Shown: piece after piece, positions 7,249 through 15,732 of the stretch
Layout: each line of letters begins with the position of its first letter
Position numbering within the stretch: the stretch's first letter is position 1
From: Acidobacteriaceae bacterium
GTDB lineage: Bacteria > Acidobacteriota > Terriglobia > Bryobacterales > Bryobacteraceae
Assembly (NCBI GenBank): GCA_019233755.1
Contig: JAFAMD010000054.1
Location: forward strand, 1-64,000
DNA: 64,000 nucleotides
Direction: 5' to 3'
Position numbers and translations under genes: made by a program
Notes under the pieces: model-generated
What the model was told of the DNA's origin: nothing
Database searches by the model: none
Seen by the model: the letters and a program-made list of their open reading frames with translations, nothing else

Positions 7249-8199
7249 CTATGCGCCGACCGGTTGCGGCTCGCGTGCGCCGGAAATGGGCGTCAGCCAG
7301 CCAAACTCGTCGGGTGCCGTGCCCTCCACAATCTCGAAAAATCGCTTCTGGATCTTTTCGGTGATCGGCCCGCGATGACCCTTCCCAACGGGAACGCGAT
7401 CTACCGACCGGATGGGCGTTACCTCGGCTGCGGTGCCCGTGAAGAAAACCTCGTCCGCGATGTACAGCAGTTCCCGCGGAATCAATGTCTCCGTCACGCT
7501 CATGCCGAGTTGCCCGGCGACCTTCATAATTGTGTCGCGTGTAATCCCCGGAAGCACGGAAGCGCCCAGAGGAGGCGTCAGGATCTTGCCGTCCCGGATC
7601 ACGAAAATGTTTTCGCCCGAGCCCTCGCTCACGTAACCCGCCTCATCGAGCGCAATACCCTCGGCGTAGCCGTTAATTGCCGCTTCCATACGGATGAGCT
7701 GCGAGTTCATATAATTCGCACCCGCCTTCGCCAGTGCCGGAAGCGTGTTCGGCGCGAATCGGTTCCACGACGAAACGCAAACGTCCACCCCGTCGTTCAG
7801 CGCGTCGTCGCCGAGATATTTGCCCCACGGGTAGGCGGCGATATAGGTCTCAATCGGGTTGTTCTTCGGCAGCACGCCAACGTCGCCATACCCGCGAAGC
7901 GCGATGGGACGCACATAGCAGGCCTTCAGCTTATTGGCGCGGATCACTTCGAGCATCCCCGAAGTCAGTTGATCGACGGAGTAAGGCAATTCCATCCGAT
8001 AGATTCTTGCCGAATCCAGCAGGCGGCGCATGTGGTCCTGGGCACGGAAGACCGCCGGACCCTGCTTCGTTTCATAGCAGCGAATGCCCTCGAAAATCGA
8101 GCTGCCATAGCTTACTACGTGCGAAAGGACGTGGATCTTGGCCTCGTCCCAGGGAATCAGCCGGCCATTGTGCCAAATCTTCTCAGTGGGCTGCAGCAT
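7249..8199 (-). CDS. ilvE: Branched-chain amino acid aminotransferase
   Basis: Fold-type IV PLP transaminase for the last step of Leu, Ile and Val synthesis. The 316-residue protein has the family features HVVSYGSSIFEGIRCY near residues 27-42, YVRPIALRGYG near 95, the PLP-lysine in ALAKAGANYMNS (about K158), EGIALDEAGYVSEGSGENIF near 180-200, and GTAAEVTPIRSVD near 255. Length is typical of the class. It starts ATG 8199. A second, more divergent class IV transaminase lies at 38374-39249. Confidence 0.95.
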   Translation of the reverse strand: MLQPTEKIWHNGRLIPWDEAKIHVLSHVVSYGSSIFEGIRCYETKQGPAVFRAQDHMRRLLDSARIYRMELPYSVDQLTSGMLEVIRANKLKACYVRPIALRGYGDVGVLPKNNPIETYIAAYPWGKYLGDDALNDGVDVCVSSWNRFAPNTLPALAKAGANYMNSQLIRMEAAINGYAEGIALDEAGYVSEGSGENIFVIRDGKILTPPLGASVLPGITRDTIMKVAGQLGMSVTETLIPRELLYIADEVFFTGTAAEVTPIRSVDRVPVGKGHRGPITEKIQKRFFEIVEGTAPDEFGWLTPISGAREPQPVGA

Positions 8200-8238
8200 G
8201 CTGAAATTATAGCGACCAGACCCTTTTCGGCTGGCAGT

Positions 8239-8427
8239 TCATTCGTCCACGCTGCGACGCCAGGCCCGTTCGGCCTGCAATTTCCGGGCGACCGCCAACG
8301 TCACGTAGAATCGCTTGCGGCACTCACTGCATCTATAAGCAGTCATGCCCAGCATCCGCATCAGCAGATCGAAGGGGTTTCTGCTTCTTGAATGTCGTAC
8401 CTCATCCGACTTGCAGCGTGGACACAT
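8239..8427 (-). CDS. Small zinc-ribbon protein, 62 aa
   Basis: Hypothetical protein with one zinc ribbon: C2-x2-C5 at the extreme N-terminus (MCPRCKSDEVRHSRSR) and C33-x2-C36 (YRCSECRKRFYV), about 27 residues apart, followed by a basic C-terminus. The spacer contains HSRSRNPFDLL. The 130-residue protein at 37985-38377 has the same arrangement twice, including RRSRGRSLSEL, so the two look like members of one family. The function is unknown; nucleic-acid binding is a guess from charge and fold. It is divergent from the DedA-rhodanese gene, with 97 bp between. Confidence 0.7.
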   Translation of the reverse strand: MCPRCKSDEVRHSRSRNPFDLLMRMLGMTAYRCSECRKRFYVTLAVARKLQAERAWRRSVDE

Positions 8428-8524
8428 GCGGGAGGATCTCGCTCCTCAAACGCGGGTGATTACAACCGGGTCATTCCGACCGGCGTCAGTCTATCTATAC
8501 TAAATCTAAACTCGAAAAGGACCT

Positions 8525-9481
8525 GTGTTTCCCTTTCACGCCCTACTGTTACGGCATGGCTATTGGCTGCTTTTCGGTTATATAGCGGCAGTCGAGGTGG
8601 GCCTGCCCATCCCGGCGGATCCCATGTTGCTCCTCATGGGCGCAATGGTCGGCAATGGCAAGTATTCCTTTTTCCTTTCGCTGCTGGTGGCGGTAACTGC
8701 CACACTTATCGGGGACGCCTTGTGGTATGAGATCGGCCGCGACAGGGGAAGTCCGGTGCTGGGCCTGTTGTGCAAAGTCTCGTTGGAGCCCGATACCTGT
8801 GTCCGCAAGACCAAAGCGACTTTCAGTAAGCGCGGCGCAACCGCGCTGATCTTCGCGAAGTTCGTGCCCGGCCTCGGCATTCTCTCGATGGCTTTGTCCG
8901 GAGTCACGAAAATGCCGCGCTGGAAATTCCTCCTGGCCGACGCCGCCGGTTCCATTCTGTGGGCCAGCAGCTACCTGTTCCTCGGGCGCCTGTTTTATCG
9001 CCAGGTGGATGATGTTGTCCGCTGGCTCGGGCTTTTCGGCCAGCGCGCCGGTCTGGTCTTTTTCACGTTGTTAGCTGTTTATGCAGCGGTGAAATACAGC
9101 CAGCGGCGGCGGTTTATCCGCAAATTGCGTATTAATCGCGTGTCGGCTGAGCAGGTCCACAGTTGGCTCGACGCCGGTCAACCCCTGCTTACCATCATTG
9201 ACCTTCGTCATCCGGCGGAGATTGGAAGCGAAGGCGAGAAAATTGCCGGTGCTCTTATCCTTCGTCCCGAGGAATTGCGGTCCCGATCAGGCGAAATCCC
9301 GCGCGACCAGGAGATCATCCTCTATTGCAGTTGACCAAACGAAGCTACCAGCGCCCGTGCGGCGCTGCAACTGAAAAAGGCCGGTATCCGCAAAGTGCGG
9401 CCTTTGGCTGGCGGTTTCGAGACCTGGCGTGCCCGAGGGTTCCCGGTGGAGCCGGTCGTTCAAGAGATTGCAAAGTCATGA
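8525..9481 (+). CDS. DedA-rhodanese fusion, candidate selenoprotein (UGA = Sec270)
   Basis: GTG start at 8525 behind AAAAGGACC. Residues 1-200 are a DedA/SNARE-associated membrane domain (VEVGLPIPADP, then AKFVPGLGILSMALSGV) with several membrane helices. Residues about 212-318 are a rhodanese domain (LTIIDLRHPAEI, EIPRDQEIILYCS). An in-frame TGA at 9332-9334 interrupts it, yet the same frame continues with perfect rhodanese sequence (PNEATSARAALQLKKAGI, RPLAGGFETW, RGFPVE) to TGA at 9479-9481. Homologues, as I recall them, have Cys at this site (YCSCPNEATSA). Residue 270 is five residues before the helix-start Ser, the spacing of the catalytic Cys in PspE-type rhodaneses. A hairpin fitting the bacterial SECIS rules follows. 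The alternative is a Cys-to-stop mutation or sequencing error. Confidence 0.75.
9332..9367 (+). promoter_or_regulatory. UGA codon plus bacterial SECIS-like hairpin
   Basis: TGA at 9332-9334 is followed by a perfect 7-bp stem, 9349-9355 with 9361-9367 (CAGCGCC/GGCGCTG), closed by the loop CGTGC. The loop begins 21 nt after the UGA and has a G in its first two positions. Both agree with published consensus rules for bacterial SECIS elements, as I remember them. The region also encodes protein, and GC-rich coding DNA forms hairpins easily, so this is supportive rather than proof. Confidence 0.6.
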
Positions 9482-9527
9482 CATTGGTGACGCCCGTGAA
9501 TCCTTTCGTCGGAGGAAGCATCAACTA

Positions 9528-9550
9528 CCAGCAGGCTGTGTGCCTGCTGG
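9528..9550 (+). promoter_or_regulatory. Perfect hairpin abutting the DsbA-like start codon
   Basis: A 9-bp perfect stem CCAGCAGGC/GCCTGCTGG with loop TGTGT ends one nucleotide before the ATG at 9552. A GGAGGA lies upstream at 9511-9516, so the hairpin may bring this site close to the start, or may limit translation. It has no T-run, so a terminator is less likely. Confidence 0.5.
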
Positions 9551-9551
9551 C

Positions 9552-10118
9552 ATGTCTACACCTGAAACGCTCGATCTCTCGCGCCTCCTCTTACCCATTC
9601 AGCCGGACGATCACGTTCGGGGCGGCGAGGAGGCCCGGTACACGCTGGTGGAATACGGAGATTACGAGTGTCCGCTCTGTGGCCAGCTTTTCGTAGAACT
9701 AGAAGAACTACAGTCCGAGCTTGGCGCGGATTTGCGTCTTGCCTATCGCCAATACCCGCTTTCGGGCGTTCACCCGAATGCGCAACTTGCTGCTGAGGCC
9801 GCGGAAGCGGCGGGCGCGCAAGGCCGCTTCTGGGAAATGCATGACACGCTGTTCAGGAACCAGTCCAAGCTTCGCCGGAAGGATTTATACCGTTATGCCG
9901 AACAACTGTCGTTAGACCTCGGCCGTTTCCAGAAGGAACTCAAGAACCGCGTCTACGAAGAGCGCGTGCGGCAACAATTCAAACTCGGGGTGCAAAACGG
10001 CGTGTACGGCACCCCCGGTCTCTTTATCAACGGTGTACGTCTGCTCGATCCTCTGCCGTCGTTCCGGAATCATATGAAAATGCTCATCGCCACTGCGGAA
10101 TCGGGTGTGCAACCCTGA
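9552..10118 (+). CDS. DsbA-family thiol:disulfide oxidoreductase, cytoplasmic, 188 aa
   Basis: Thioredoxin-fold protein with the active site C40-P-L-C43 in VEYGDYECPLCGQLF, a helical insertion, and the cis-proline loop YGTPGLFINGVRL near residue 160. This is the DSBA-like thioredoxin (Thioredoxin_4) pattern. No signal peptide is seen, so it probably works in the cytoplasm, unlike classical DsbA. The frame is open from 9429, but homology begins only after ATG 9552; GTG 9540 is an alternative. It lies 70 bp after the DedA-rhodanese gene and before a flavoprotein regulator, suggesting a shared thiol-redox role (inference). Confidence 0.88.
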   Translation: MSTPETLDLSRLLLPIQPDDHVRGGEEARYTLVEYGDYECPLCGQLFVELEELQSELGADLRLAYRQYPLSGVHPNAQLAAEAAEAAGAQGRFWEMHDTLFRNQSKLRRKDLYRYAEQLSLDLGRFQKELKNRVYEERVRQQFKLGVQNGVYGTPGLFINGVRLLDPLPSFRNHMKMLIATAESGVQP

Positions 10119-10177
10119 GTCGGCACTGTCATCATGTTGTAGGACAGTTGTAGGAGACCGAACACAAGGCATCAAGC

Positions 10178-11845
10178 ATGGCAAAACCAGTAATTCTAAC
10201 GGTGGATGACGATCCGGATGTGCTTCGTGCAGTAGAGCGCGACTTGCGCCGCAAATACGCCGAGCATTACCGCATCCTGAAAGCCGCCTCCGGCAAAGAA
10301 GCCCTAGACCTTCTGCATCGTTTGAAACAGCAGGATGCTCCTGTCGCGTTGCTCGTGGTAGACCACCGCATGCCGCAAATGAACGGCATTGAGACACTTC
10401 TCGAAGCGATTCGCATCTATCCCGGCGCTAAACGTATCCTGCTGACGGCATATGCCGATACGGAAGCCGCTATCAAAGCGATCAACGAGGTGCAGCTCCA
10501 CCATTATTTGTTGAAGCCCTGGGATCCGCCCGAGCAGCATTTCTACCCGATCATCGACGATTTGCTGGAGGACTGGCAGGCCGACTATCGCCCGCCCTTT
10601 GAGGGGATTCACGTGCTCGGTACACGCTGGTCGCCGCAATCCTATGAGCTTCGCGATTTCCTCGCGCGCAACCAGATACCTTACCTCTGGCACGACATCG
10701 AAACGGTTGACAGCGACGCCGAAACTCGTACGCTTGCCGAGAGAATCCCGGCAGACCCTAAACTGCCGGTTGCGGTGCTGCCGGGCGGGGATATTCTTCA
10801 GCAAGTCGAACCGCACCTGATAGCTGCCAAACTCGGTTTACGGACGCGAGCTGTTAAGGAGTTCTACGACGTCGCTATCGTAGGAGGCGGTCCGGCCGGA
10901 TTGGCCGCCGCTGTTTATGGTGCATCCGAGGGGCTGCGAACGGTAATGGTTGAACGGGAGGCACCCGGCGGGCAGGCCGCATGCAGTTCGAGAATCGAAA
11001 ACTACCTCGGCTTTCCTTCTGGCCTATCCGGCGGTGATCTTGCGCGCCGCGCTGTTACTCAGGCTCGGCGGTTTGGCGTGGAGATCGTCTCTCCGCAAGA
11101 AGTTACCGGTATCCGTGCCGATGGCCCGTATCGTTACCTGAAGCTGACAGATGGCAATGAGATCTCTTGCCACGCTCTCATTCTCGCCATGGGCGTGCAA
11201 TGGCGCCGCCTCGATATTCCAGGGGTGGATCGCCTGCAGGGTGCCGGCGTCTACTACGGCGCTGCTGCCACCGAAGCAGTCTCGTGCCGGGATGAAGACG
11301 TTTACATCGTCGGCGGGGCAAACTCCGCCGGTCAGGCTGCAATGTTCTTTTCGAGATCTGCACGCCGGATCATCATGCTGGTCCGCGGTGCCTCGCTCTC
11401 GGAAAGCATGTCGCAATACCTGATTGACCAGATAAAGCAAACGAGCAACATTGAAGTTGTGTTTCGAACCCGCGTGGTAGAAGCTCACGGCGAAGACCGG
11501 CTGCGATCCATCACGATCGCGTGTGATGCCAGTGGTGACGAGCAGGAGGTTCCCGCATGCTCTCTCTTTATCTTTATCGGCGCCGAACCACGCACGGCAT
11601 GGCTTGACAACGTCGTCCAGCGGGATGAACGCGGGTTTATCGTTACCGGTCGCGACCTCATGCGGGACGGAAAAGCGCCGAAGGGCTGGCCCCTTGAGCG
11701 CGATCCAGGTCTTTTGGAGACCAGTGCGCCTGGCATTTTTGCAGTCGGCGATGTGCGGCATGGCTCTGTAAAGCGTGTCGCTTCCAGTGTCGGGGAAGGT
11801 TCCATTGCGATCCAATTTGTTCATCAATACCTGAGCAAGGTGTAG
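10178..11845 (+). CDS. Response regulator fused to thioredoxin-reductase-like flavoprotein
   Basis: Three domains in 555 residues. REC is 1-125, with acidic pocket D10/D11, phospho-acceptor D62 in LLVVDHRMPQMNG, and LLKPW. Residues about 145-230 are thioredoxin-fold-like with WSPQS where a CxxC would sit. Residues about 234-553 are a class II pyridine-nucleotide flavoprotein: FAD motif VGGGPAGLAAAVYG, NAD(P)H motif VGGANSAGQAA, and FAD end motif GIFAVGDVRHG. At the thioredoxin-reductase CxxC the sequence reads AAAT, so neither redox Cys is present and it cannot be a normal TrxR. The start is ATG 10178. Its stop is 2 bp before the histidine kinase start, suggesting a cognate pair. Confidence 0.9.
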   Translation: MAKPVILTVDDDPDVLRAVERDLRRKYAEHYRILKAASGKEALDLLHRLKQQDAPVALLVVDHRMPQMNGIETLLEAIRIYPGAKRILLTAYADTEAAIKAINEVQLHHYLLKPWDPPEQHFYPIIDDLLEDWQADYRPPFEGIHVLGTRWSPQSYELRDFLARNQIPYLWHDIETVDSDAETRTLAERIPADPKLPVAVLPGGDILQQVEPHLIAAKLGLRTRAVKEFYDVAIVGGGPAGLAAAVYGASEGLRTVMVEREAPGGQAACSSRIENYLGFPSGLSGGDLARRAVTQARRFGVEIVSPQEVTGIRADGPYRYLKLTDGNEISCHALILAMGVQWRRLDIPGVDRLQGAGVYYGAAATEAVSCRDEDVYIVGGANSAGQAAMFFSRSARRIIMLVRGASLSESMSQYLIDQIKQTSNIEVVFRTRVVEAHGEDRLRSITIACDASGDEQEVPACSLFIFIGAEPRTAWLDNVVQRDERGFIVTGRDLMRDGKAPKGWPLERDPGLLETSAPGIFAVGDVRHGSVKRVASSVGEGSIAIQFVHQYLSKV

Positions 11846-11847
11846 CC

Positions 11848-13281
11848 ATGAGCGCCACAGAAAACACACCACAGGCTGTACTCCACCCCAGCCTCGATGA
11901 CCTGCGAACCATTCCAGTTTTTGCCGATCTCACAACACCGGATCTCGAGTGGCTCGCCGAACACATGGTTTCCCTGGAAATGCAGCCGGGCGAAGTCCTC
12001 ATCCGCGCGGGTTCGCCCGCCGATCGAATGCTCGTTCTGTTCGAAGGAGAAATCCGCGGCGAGGGGGAAGGTCCAGGAAACGAAAACAGATTCTACGTCG
12101 CTCGAGGCGGCCGCGTCACGGGGATGCTGCCGTTCTCCCGTCTTACGCATTTTCCGGTGACGGCGCGATCGGTCGTCCCGTCCCGCGGCGCGTCTCTCCA
12201 CAAAGACTACTTCCCCGAAATGCTCGCCCGCATGCCGGTTCTGCAGCCGCGGCTTGTGGGAGTGCTCACTGATCGCGTTCGCGAGGCCACAAGAGCTGAT
12301 CAGGAGCGTGAGAAATTGGCGGCTCTCGGCAAGCTCTCAGCCGGTCTGGCTCACGAGCTGAACAATCCGGCGACCGCTGCCAGTCGCGCCGCCTCCGCTC
12401 TCGGCGAAGCGGTCGAATCGTTCCGTAAGGCGAATCTGAAACTTGGCCATTGTGATGTTTCCGGAGCATCGCGTCAATTCCTGACGGAGCTTGAATACAG
12501 TTGGGCAAGAGAATCAGGCCCCCAGGCCGCGCTCGACAGTCTGGAACGAAGCGAACGGGAAGAACAGCTCACCGATTGGCTTACAGAGCACGATGTGCAG
12601 AATGCCTGGGACCTTGCCGCCGCGCTTGTGGATGCGGGTTGCAACCTGCAGATACTTGAAATAGTAGCTACGAATGTGACACCGCCCGAATGCCTCAGTG
12701 ACGCCCTTACGCGCATTACTGCCTCCTTTACCATCAGCCGGCTGGTCGAGCAGATTCAAAGCAGTACGGCGCGCATTTCTGAACTCGTCAGGTCGGTAAA
12801 AGAGTACTCCTATATGGACCAGGTGCCGGAGCAGAACGTCGACATCCACGAGGGCATCGACAATACGCTGATCATGCTCCACCACCGGCTTAAGAACGGA
12901 ATTGAAGTTGTCCGCGAATACGATCGCAGCATTCCGCAAATGACGGTTCATGGCAGCGAACTGAACCAGGTGTGGACCAATCTCATCACTAATGCCCTCG
13001 ACGCCATGAAGGGGCATGGCAAGCTTCGCATCCGCACCTGGAAAGATGTGAACGCCGCCATCATCGAAGTCATCGATAACGGCCCCGGCATCCCGCCGGA
13101 GATCCGTGACCGCATCTTCGAGCCATTCTTTACCACTAAAGGGGTCAATGAGGGAACCGGTCTCGGTCTGGACGCTGTATACCGCGCCGTCTCCCACCAT
13201 CGCGGTCGCGTCACATTCGATTCCAAACCCGGCGAAACCTGCTTTTCCGTCAGTCTTCCGCTGGAGCCAAAGCACGTCTGA
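11848..13281 (+). CDS. cNMP-binding-domain sensor histidine kinase, 477 aa
   Basis: Cytosolic sensor kinase. Residues about 20-140 are a CRP-like cyclic-nucleotide-binding fold (LEMQPGEVLIRAGSPADRML), with no obvious canonical phosphate-binding cassette Arg. Residues 155-220 hold the HisKA helices, with phospho-accepting H169 in SAGLAHELNNPA. Residues about 355-475 are HATPase_c: N box ELNQVWTNLITNALDAM, G1 VIDNGPGIP, F/G2 box FFTTKGVNEGTGLGL. No membrane helices are seen. It starts 2 bp after the flavoprotein response regulator, so translation is probably coupled, and that REC domain is the likely phosphorylation target. Confidence 0.92.
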   Translation: MSATENTPQAVLHPSLDDLRTIPVFADLTTPDLEWLAEHMVSLEMQPGEVLIRAGSPADRMLVLFEGEIRGEGEGPGNENRFYVARGGRVTGMLPFSRLTHFPVTARSVVPSRGASLHKDYFPEMLARMPVLQPRLVGVLTDRVREATRADQEREKLAALGKLSAGLAHELNNPATAASRAASALGEAVESFRKANLKLGHCDVSGASRQFLTELEYSWARESGPQAALDSLERSEREEQLTDWLTEHDVQNAWDLAAALVDAGCNLQILEIVATNVTPPECLSDALTRITASFTISRLVEQIQSSTARISELVRSVKEYSYMDQVPEQNVDIHEGIDNTLIMLHHRLKNGIEVVREYDRSIPQMTVHGSELNQVWTNLITNALDAMKGHGKLRIRTWKDVNAAIIEVIDNGPGIPPEIRDRIFEPFFTTKGVNEGTGLGLDAVYRAVSHHRGRVTFDSKPGETCFSVSLPLEPKHV

Positions 13282-13301
13282 CACAATTCGTAGTCAGACC
13301 G

Positions 13302-15704
13302 ATGAAAAGACTTCTCCCTGCTGTCTTGCTCACCGTGGCTACGTCCAGTTTTGCCGCCGGAACGTTTGATTTTGAAAATTCGCGCTGGCCGGCCTCATGG
13401 ATTAAAGCGCCCGGGTCCGATCCCCAGGAATACGGCGTATATCACTTTCGGAAGACCTTCAATCTCAATTCGCAACCAGACAAATTTGTTGTCTTTCTCT
13501 CCGGCGACAACCGTTATCAGCTCTTCGTCAACGGCCAACTGGTCTCCTGGGGCCCCGCCCGCAGCGATCTTTACCACTGGCGCTATGAAGCGGTGGATAT
13601 CGCCTCCAGGCTCCATTCGGGAACGAATGTCTTCGCTGCAGTGGTGCAGAATGACGGCCCATTTCGCGCCGTCGCGCAGAACACAAATCAGACCGGCTTT
13701 CTGCTCCAAGCCGAAGCCCCCGAGCATTGGTTTGTCGATAGCGACAAGTCCTGGAAATGCATCGAGGACAGGGCCTATTCGCCCCTGCGCTTGCCTCCGA
13801 ACCAGATGATTGGCTACCAGGCAATCGGCGCAAACGAGCGGCTTGACGGCGCGCAATACCCATGGGGTTGGGAATCGCCAGGCTTTGACGATGCGGCCTG
13901 GCAGAATGCGGGCGAGATCAGCAGGGGCGCGGGGCGCGATTCGCAGGATGCTCCGAACCGGTGGATGCTGGCGCCTCGTTACATTCCGCTCGAAGAGCTG
14001 ACGCCATTGCGGATTGAATCTGTCCGAAAATCAGACGGCATTACTCCGCCCGCAGATTTTCCGCGCAATCCGCATGCGTTCGCTGTTTCACCACATAAGC
14101 ATGTGATGCTCCTGCTCGATCAGTCTTATCTGACAACCGCTTATCCGGAGCTCACAATCAGCGGCGGGAAGGGAAGTACGATCACCTTGCGCTACGCCGA
14201 GTCGCTTTATGAACCGCAGCCGGCGGGAAGCCATCAGGAGCCCCTCAAAGGCAATCGCAATGAAGTCGAGGGCAAGGTCTTGTACGGACGCGCGGATACC
14301 TTTCTTGCCGACGGCGGCGAACACCGTGTTTACCGGCCGCTCTTCTGGCGCACTTACCGCTACGTCGAACTCGACATCGACACCGCTGATTCACCATTGT
14401 CCGTTGAGGATATCCGCGGCCTCTTCACCGCCTATCCCTTCGCGCGCAACGCCCGCATCACGGTCTCTGACCCAACCGTGAATGAAGAGATCCAGCAGAT
14501 CCTGACGACCGGCTGGCGCACCGCCCGCCTCTGTGCTCACGAGACCTACATGGACTGCCCCTACTACGAACAGCTCCAGTACGCGGGGGATGCGCGCATT
14601 CAGATGCTCGTCTCACTCTTCACCAGCGGTGATTCGCGGCTCATGAAGCAGGGCATCGAGGCGCTCAACTCCTCGCGCACGGCGGAAGGTGCAACCTACA
14701 GCCGCGCGCCGTCATACCTTCAGCAGTACATTCCACCTTTTTCGCTCTGGTGGATTGGGATGGTCCACGATTATTGGATGTATGTTGACGATCCGGCCTT
14801 TGTGAAGGACATGCTGCCTGGCGTGCAAGCCGTTCTTTCGTTCTTTGGGAGCCATCAGAAGCCAAGCGGCTCGCTGGCGCGCATGCCGTGGTGGAACTTT
14901 GTCGATTGGACCAGGAGCTGGAAAGACGGCGTTCCTCCTGCGGAAGCCGATGACTCATCGTCCGCCGCTCTCGACCTTCAGTTGCTGCTTGCCTACCGCT
15001 GGGGCGCCGATCTCGAAAACGCATTCGGCAGCCGGGCCAGTGCGCAAGATTACACGGAAGCTGCCGCAAAACTGAAAGCAACCATTCTTCAGACCGACTG
15101 GGACGCGGCACGCGGCTTATTCGCAGACCAGCCGTCTCACCGCTCCTATTCGCAGCAAGTGAATACGCTTGCCGTACTGGCCGACCTAAAGCCTGCCGAA
15201 GACCTGCAAACAATCGTCGAGAAGATGCTCTCAGACCCTGGGCTTGAAAAGTCTTCCATTTATTTCCGGGCGTATACGAACGCAACCCTTCGCAAAGTAA
15301 ACCTGGGGGATCGCTATCTCGAAAATCTCGGCGCCTGGCGCGAGATGCTGCGCCAAGGCCTTACGACTTGGGCCGAAACCGACAGGCCCGACTCGCGATC
15401 CGATTGTCATGCCTGGGGCGCAAGTCCGAACTTCGAGATCTTTCGCACTCTGGTGGGAATCGAATCGATAGCACCCGGCTTCCGCAACGTTCGAATCGCG
15501 CCGAATATCGGCAATCTACAGAGCGTCAGCGCCGCCATTCCACACCCGCACGGCGAAATCACGGTTGACCTGGCGAACCGCGGTGGTCTCACGGCTGACG
15601 TAACTCTGCCTGAAGGAGTGACGGGAGAGTTCGTCTGGGCTGGAGCGAAACGAAACCTGCACGCGGGACGCAATCACCTCACGTTCGCCTCGGGAGCGAG
15701 ATAA
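13302..15704 (+). CDS. Secreted alpha-L-rhamnosidase, GH78, 800 aa
   Basis: Hydrolyses terminal alpha-L-rhamnose from plant glycosides or polysaccharides. The N-terminal signal peptide (MKRLLPAVLLTVATSSFA) is followed by beta-sandwich modules (FRKTFNL, FLSGDNRYQLFVNGQLVSWG), then the (alpha/alpha)6 catalytic domain from about residue 375. The family signature is YMDCPYYEQLQYAGDAR near residue 410, with its acidic residues in the catalytic cleft, and ETDRPDSRSDCHAWGASPNF near 690 closes the site. A C-terminal beta domain follows. Length is normal for GH78. It sits 20 bp after the histidine kinase but is probably a separate unit functionally. Confidence 0.92.
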   Translation: MKRLLPAVLLTVATSSFAAGTFDFENSRWPASWIKAPGSDPQEYGVYHFRKTFNLNSQPDKFVVFLSGDNRYQLFVNGQLVSWGPARSDLYHWRYEAVDIASRLHSGTNVFAAVVQNDGPFRAVAQNTNQTGFLLQAEAPEHWFVDSDKSWKCIEDRAYSPLRLPPNQMIGYQAIGANERLDGAQYPWGWESPGFDDAAWQNAGEISRGAGRDSQDAPNRWMLAPRYIPLEELTPLRIESVRKSDGITPPADFPRNPHAFAVSPHKHVMLLLDQSYLTTAYPELTISGGKGSTITLRYAESLYEPQPAGSHQEPLKGNRNEVEGKVLYGRADTFLADGGEHRVYRPLFWRTYRYVELDIDTADSPLSVEDIRGLFTAYPFARNARITVSDPTVNEEIQQILTTGWRTARLCAHETYMDCPYYEQLQYAGDARIQMLVSLFTSGDSRLMKQGIEALNSSRTAEGATYSRAPSYLQQYIPPFSLWWIGMVHDYWMYVDDPAFVKDMLPGVQAVLSFFGSHQKPSGSLARMPWWNFVDWTRSWKDGVPPAEADDSSSAALDLQLLLAYRWGADLENAFGSRASAQDYTEAAAKLKATILQTDWDAARGLFADQPSHRSYSQQVNTLAVLADLKPAEDLQTIVEKMLSDPGLEKSSIYFRAYTNATLRKVNLGDRYLENLGAWREMLRQGLTTWAETDRPDSRSDCHAWGASPNFEIFRTLVGIESIAPGFRNVRIAPNIGNLQSVSAAIPHPHGEITVDLANRGGLTADVTLPEGVTGEFVWAGAKRNLHAGRNHLTFASGAR

Positions 15705-15732
15705 AACAGGATCCGCGTGCTAAATTCCGTTC

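Noticed and set aside
9325..9696. Rightward frame after the UGA as a separate gene, or a frameshifted rhodanese
   Set aside because: The rhodanese continues in the original frame past the UGA, so no frameshift is needed. The 9325 frame lacks rhodanese sequence.
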